From Arion vulgaris (Eukaryota > Mollusca > Gastropoda > Stylommatophora > Arionidae), in assembly GCA_020796225.1 (NCBI GenBank), contig CM036755.1, forward strand, positions 61,248,152 to 61,312,151: a stretch of 64,000 nucleotides of DNA, written 5' to 3'. The position numbers and the translations under genes were made by a program. The notes below the pieces were generated by a model. The model was not told the DNA's origin and did not search any database. It saw nothing but the letters and a program-made list of their open reading frames with translations. Below are positions 61,071 to 64,000 of this stretch, piece by piece (the first letter of the stretch is position 1; the number at the start of each line of letters is the position of its first letter).

Positions 61071-61221
61071 CTGTCAGTGACTTCCAGCTAGCGTCAGGGT
61101 CAGCGTTAAATTGCTTCAGCTTCCAGTGGCGGCACCTGAAACAAACGTCTACCAAGAAGTGTGACAAAGTTTGTGAGATCAAAGAAGCACTAACCTGGCA
61201 CCAAAAACTGCTATACTGAAG
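61071..61221. other. Spacer
   Basis: No feature recognised. Confidence 0.45.
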
Positions 61222-61640
61222 TCAGATGTCATCATCAAATGCGTATCCTGGAGCAGAACTTTGCCACCCAACAGTCCTTCGCAAGTTCTCTTTCCAAGCC
61301 AGATAGCCAGCTGCAGCCGTCATGCTCAAACCATCTGTTACATCCTGAATCCGTCTTCTCGTGGTCTTTTCTTCCCTCGTTGCTGGAATGCCTCTTTCCA
61401 TGATGGTCTTCTCCAGCCCTTCATGTCTCTTTATATGTCCAAAATACTTGAAATTTCTCATTATGATTTGTAGCATCAGTCAGTATTCTTTGATTTTGAG
61501 TTCTTTCTGCATAGATCTATTTGTTCTCTTATCTGTCCATAATGTACGAAGCACTTTTCTGTAACATATTCAAAAGCAGATGTATGTTTTTTTCCACTGC
61601 CTTGTTAAATGCCAATGCTTCACACCTCAAATGTACGTTA
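61222..61640 (-). mobile_element. LINE-G 3' region
   Basis: The minus frame reads 'LQIIMRNFKYFGHIKRHEGL', 'EKTIMERGIPATREEKTTRR' and 'RIQDVTDGLSMTAAAGYLAW'. Upstream 'CYRKVLRTLWTDKRTNRSM' is readable in another frame. Matches 38.7-39.2 kb. Confidence 0.78.
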
Positions 61641-62014
61641 AAGACATACTCAGATACAACAGCTCGCTCTTAAAACTTCGACACAAATAATTTATTTCTC
61701 CTGAGTACATCTTGCTATAACTAGCGGGAGTATGAGAACGAAAAGGTGAGGAATAAGTGCAAGTGTATGATCCTTTCACGACAGATCTGTCGAAGGTAGA
61801 AGGTGTACTTTTGGAACAAGTGTTGGGTGTTAATAATAAAATGGACTTGGTTGTGATTTGTTTATTTCAATGGTAGAGTGGGAAGAAAGAGGACATCAGA
61901 TACAAATAAAATGTATAGAGATGTACAGCGCCATTAGTGCAGGATGGAATAGTAACGATGAAAAACGTATAAATGTTTTTGTATCAGTAAGGGCGTCTAG
62001 TATTTTCCTTCTTT
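61641..62014. other. No feature recognised
   Basis: Unassigned sequence. Confidence 0.45.
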
Positions 62015-62172
62015 CTTTCTGCGCTTGAAATATTGTCTATATATTCAATGTTGTCTCTTGTATCCTTCTTTTCGTTCGCTTGAAATATTATATATATATT
62101 CAATGTTGTCTCTTGTATCCTTCTTTTCGTTCTTGAAATATTGTCTATATATTCAATGTTGTCTCTTGTATG
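62015..62172. repeat. 56-58-bp minisatellite, three copies, reverse of the 4-kb array
   Basis: GAAATATTGTCTATATATTC, AATGTTGTCTCTTGTATCC and TTCTTTTCGTTC are the complement of the unit at 4050-4830. Confidence 0.9.
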
Positions 62173-62637
62173 AACTTACTGTCTTTTGTAGCTCACACAG
62201 AGGTCCATGTAGTTTTCTGTCAGTGTTGTTTCGTTAGGCCAGTGAGTTTGCCTCAGTGTATCATATTCGAGGCAGTCTTGAAGTATGTGCTCTGCAGTCT
62301 GGTGTGCCTGTACACATGGCTGAATTGCCAATCTTTAATTTTGTATAGATGTCGATTGTGTCCTGTTCTAAGGAACAGCATGACAACTTGTTCCAATCTG
62401 CTCATATTATAGTAGTTGGCTGTGTTGGTATTTGTGGCTTTCTGACTGATTTAATCATCCTTTTCTGTTGGTGGTAGGTAACTGGCACATCCGGTTGCTC
62501 TCCTGTTGTTCCATATCCTGGTATTCAGTGTCTAATAATTAACACTAATTTCAACGTAGTATACATATTAAACAAACATGGTACAAATGGAACAAGATAG
62601 AACAAGCATCCCTTATCAATTCCATAATTATTTTTTA
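62173..62637 (-). mobile_element. LINE-H-like scrap and unassigned sequence
   Basis: CAGTGTATCATATTCGAGGC, AGTCTTGAAGTATGTGCTCT and CATGGCTGAATTGCCAATC recall, on the minus strand, a coding tail ('HVYRHTRLQSTYFKTA'-like), possibly of a LINE. Not decisive. Confidence 0.3.
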
Positions 62638-62878
62638 GGGTTCTCTGTCCCTAAGAGACTATGCGTTGCCTCAGGCTCCGAAAATCGTGGGTTCGAATCG
62701 AGATAGTGCTGTTCTGTTCCCGATTGCATTTTATCATGAGAGCCCAAAGATTGTTGCCAGTACTTCGAAGTTCGTGCTTTGTACAATATTCTCTGCAGCT
62801 GGCGTGCTATTTCAGCTAAGGGGGACCAAGCTATAAGGACTAAAAATTCGGTGCAATGAAGTCAAATTATTTCGACGG
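62638..62878 (+). mobile_element. SINE-N
   Basis: GGGTTCTCTGTCCCTAAGAG, GTGGGTTCGAATCGAGA (B box), then TTGTTGCCAGTACTTCGAAG, TTCGTGCTTTGTACAATATT and TCGGTGCAATGAAGTCAAAT. The A box is weakened. Confidence 0.8.
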
Positions 62879-62923
62879 TAGACCTGTTTTTTTATCTTCA
62901 TTTTCGTAAAGCAAAATCAAAAT

Positions 62924-63188
62924 CTTCTTCTTCTTCAAACGCTACATATTGACCACTTGTCATCCACTCTGTGGGATTTGTATGTGATCTGAGCCTAAGA
63001 GCGATTGTACGTTATGCCAGTTATGCACCTACAAGTAGGCCAGCACATCCGATTTCTGCGGTGCTTTTTATTTACACGGGTAGCATACCTAGGACCTACA
63101 TTAGTCGCCTCTTACGATACGCATTGTAGGTTGCAGTGGTACTATTCTTTGCTTCCCTTGCGGGCCCCGCTACCACACTGACGAAAAT
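62924..63188 (-). mobile_element. SINE-A, full length, TSD with one mismatch
   Basis: AAAATCAAAAT (62913-62923) and AAAATTAAAAT (63189-63199) flank it. It runs from CTTCTTCTTCTTCAAACGCT through TCGCCTCTTACGATACGCAT to GGGCCCCGCTACCACACTGA. The AT-rich TSD is less specific than others. Confidence 0.9.
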
Positions 63189-63222
63189 AAAATTAAAATA
63201 TCACACACTAGCTATTCTAACA

Positions 63223-63400
63223 TTGGTTTTGGTTATTGGTTACTAAACTGACGTCATTGCACTCTGGGCAGACACTAGTTGCTCAGTCTCCCAACAGATA
63301 TCGAAGTATGCATACTGATGGTTCCTGTGGCTCGCTGATTAAACACACCTCTCACTCTGCCTCTCAGGCATCAGTTCGACTTGAACAACGGGTATATTCC
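63223..63400 (-). mobile_element. LINE-H C-terminal fragment
   Basis: GGTTACTAAACTGACGTCAT, TGCACTCTGGGCAGAC, AGTATGCATACTGATGGTTC and CTCTCAGGCATCAGTTCGAC equal the 6.1 kb copy with small deletions. Confidence 0.75.
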
Positions 63401-63659
63401 TAACATCTGTATTGATAATGTACACAGGGCCGATCATTATGATTCCAACAGTAGAAAAGACAAACAATAACAGTAAAAACAACAGAAACAAAGATACACC
63501 ATAAAATTAATAAAATAAACTGATAGTAAAACTGGAACTAATATCTATCTTGACGTGACAAAGATCTACAATAAATGCGAACAAAAACAAGAACAGAGAA
63601 TGGATTATTTTCAAAACTACTGTGCAGGAGATATAATAATGCGCCATGCTGAAACAGAA
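63401..63659. other. Spacer
   Basis: AT-rich, nothing recognised. Confidence 0.5.
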
Positions 63660-64000
63660 CAATATATGTGGCCTTTGTCGTCTTTACAGAAGGTCAATTG
63701 GCAAGTGTTTTACTGTGACAACTTCTGAGTTTTCGCTTTTTCTCTTGTCGTTCAGCTCATACATAAGTCTCTTCTCAAAAGACTCTGCACCCTTTTGTAA
63801 TTTGGCTTTCCATACAACTCTGTCATCAGCTAGTCTTTCCCATGTGCTGGGACCTATAGAAAAGTTTTTCTTTGAGGCTTTGCAGACATCTTTATATCTG
63901 AGCAGTGGTCTGCCCTGGTGCCTCTTTTCCTCCGAAAGTTCACAGAACAACATTTGTTTTGGTATGCGATAAGTTTCCATTCTTCTCACATGCCCCAACC
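63660..64000 (-). mobile_element. LINE-D 3' end, cut by window edge
   Basis: The minus frame, open for more than 104 residues, reads 'GHVRRMETYRIPKQMLFCEL', 'RPLLRYKDVCKASKKNFSIG' and 'ADDRVVWKAKLQKGAESFEK'. The 3' end AAGGCCACATATATT is preserved. It may continue upstream beyond 64000. Confidence 0.87.

Overview
The window is a repeat-dominated, AT-rich stretch of an animal genome, most likely an invertebrate. The evidence is dozens of decayed non-LTR retrotransposon (LINE) 3' ends, several tRNA-headed SINE families, a hAT transposon remnant, Penelope-like repeats and many minisatellites, with no bacterial-style operons. I found no intact host gene, no rRNA or functional tRNA gene, and no CRISPR array. 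The only non-repeat coding candidate is one weak exon-like frame near 58.4 kb. I cannot name the phylum from sequence alone. Family letters used here (LINE-D, SINE-A and so on) are local labels, not database names.

Layout. 0-3.8 kb: LINE-D, a hAT C-terminus, an inverted Rep-K pair, a 24-bp minisatellite, SINE-A and LINE-G. 4-9.9 kb: a 58-bp minisatellite, then LINE-H, -R, -U, -E and -T, a MITE-like element and tRNA-SINEs S and N. 10-18 kb: 41-bp, 37-bp and 52-bp minisatellites with SINE-A and SINE-B copies. 18-27 kb: dense LINE-F/G/R fragments, SINE-B and SINE-C with clear target-site duplications (TSDs), and a 7-bp satellite. 27-32 kb: LINE-L and LINE-G, a trinucleotide tract, and a 27-bp minisatellite split by LINE-D. 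32-40 kb: tRNA-SINEs J and M, a 970-bp LINE-I fragment, a 39-bp minisatellite, LINE-G/E. 40-44 kb: LINE-L, a 137-bp duplication, a repeat whose head resembles U2 snRNA, LINE-G. 44-53.5 kb: more of the same, plus a GC-rich 1.15-kb retroelement at 50.9-52.0 kb and a 1.07-kb LINE-F copy with a TSD. 53.9-64 kb: 37-, 34-, 45- and 58-bp arrays, LINE-F/R/U/G/D, SINE-A.

The main story is a retrotransposition ecosystem. Many elements end in a GAAG-type tail. SINE-A, -B and -C share a 20-bp core and related tails, and several copies are 5'-truncated and flanked by 11-13-bp direct repeats, the mark of target-primed reverse transcription. Nested insertions (SINE-B in SINE-A, SINE-M in SINE-A and in a MITE, LINE-T in SINE-S, LINE-D in a minisatellite, LINE-F at a LINE-U tail) give a relative order of activity. 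The most unusual items are the 1.15-kb GC-rich element carrying a SINE-B-like tail, the modular SINE-A/B/C group, the U2-headed repeat and the hammerhead-like motif of Rep-K.
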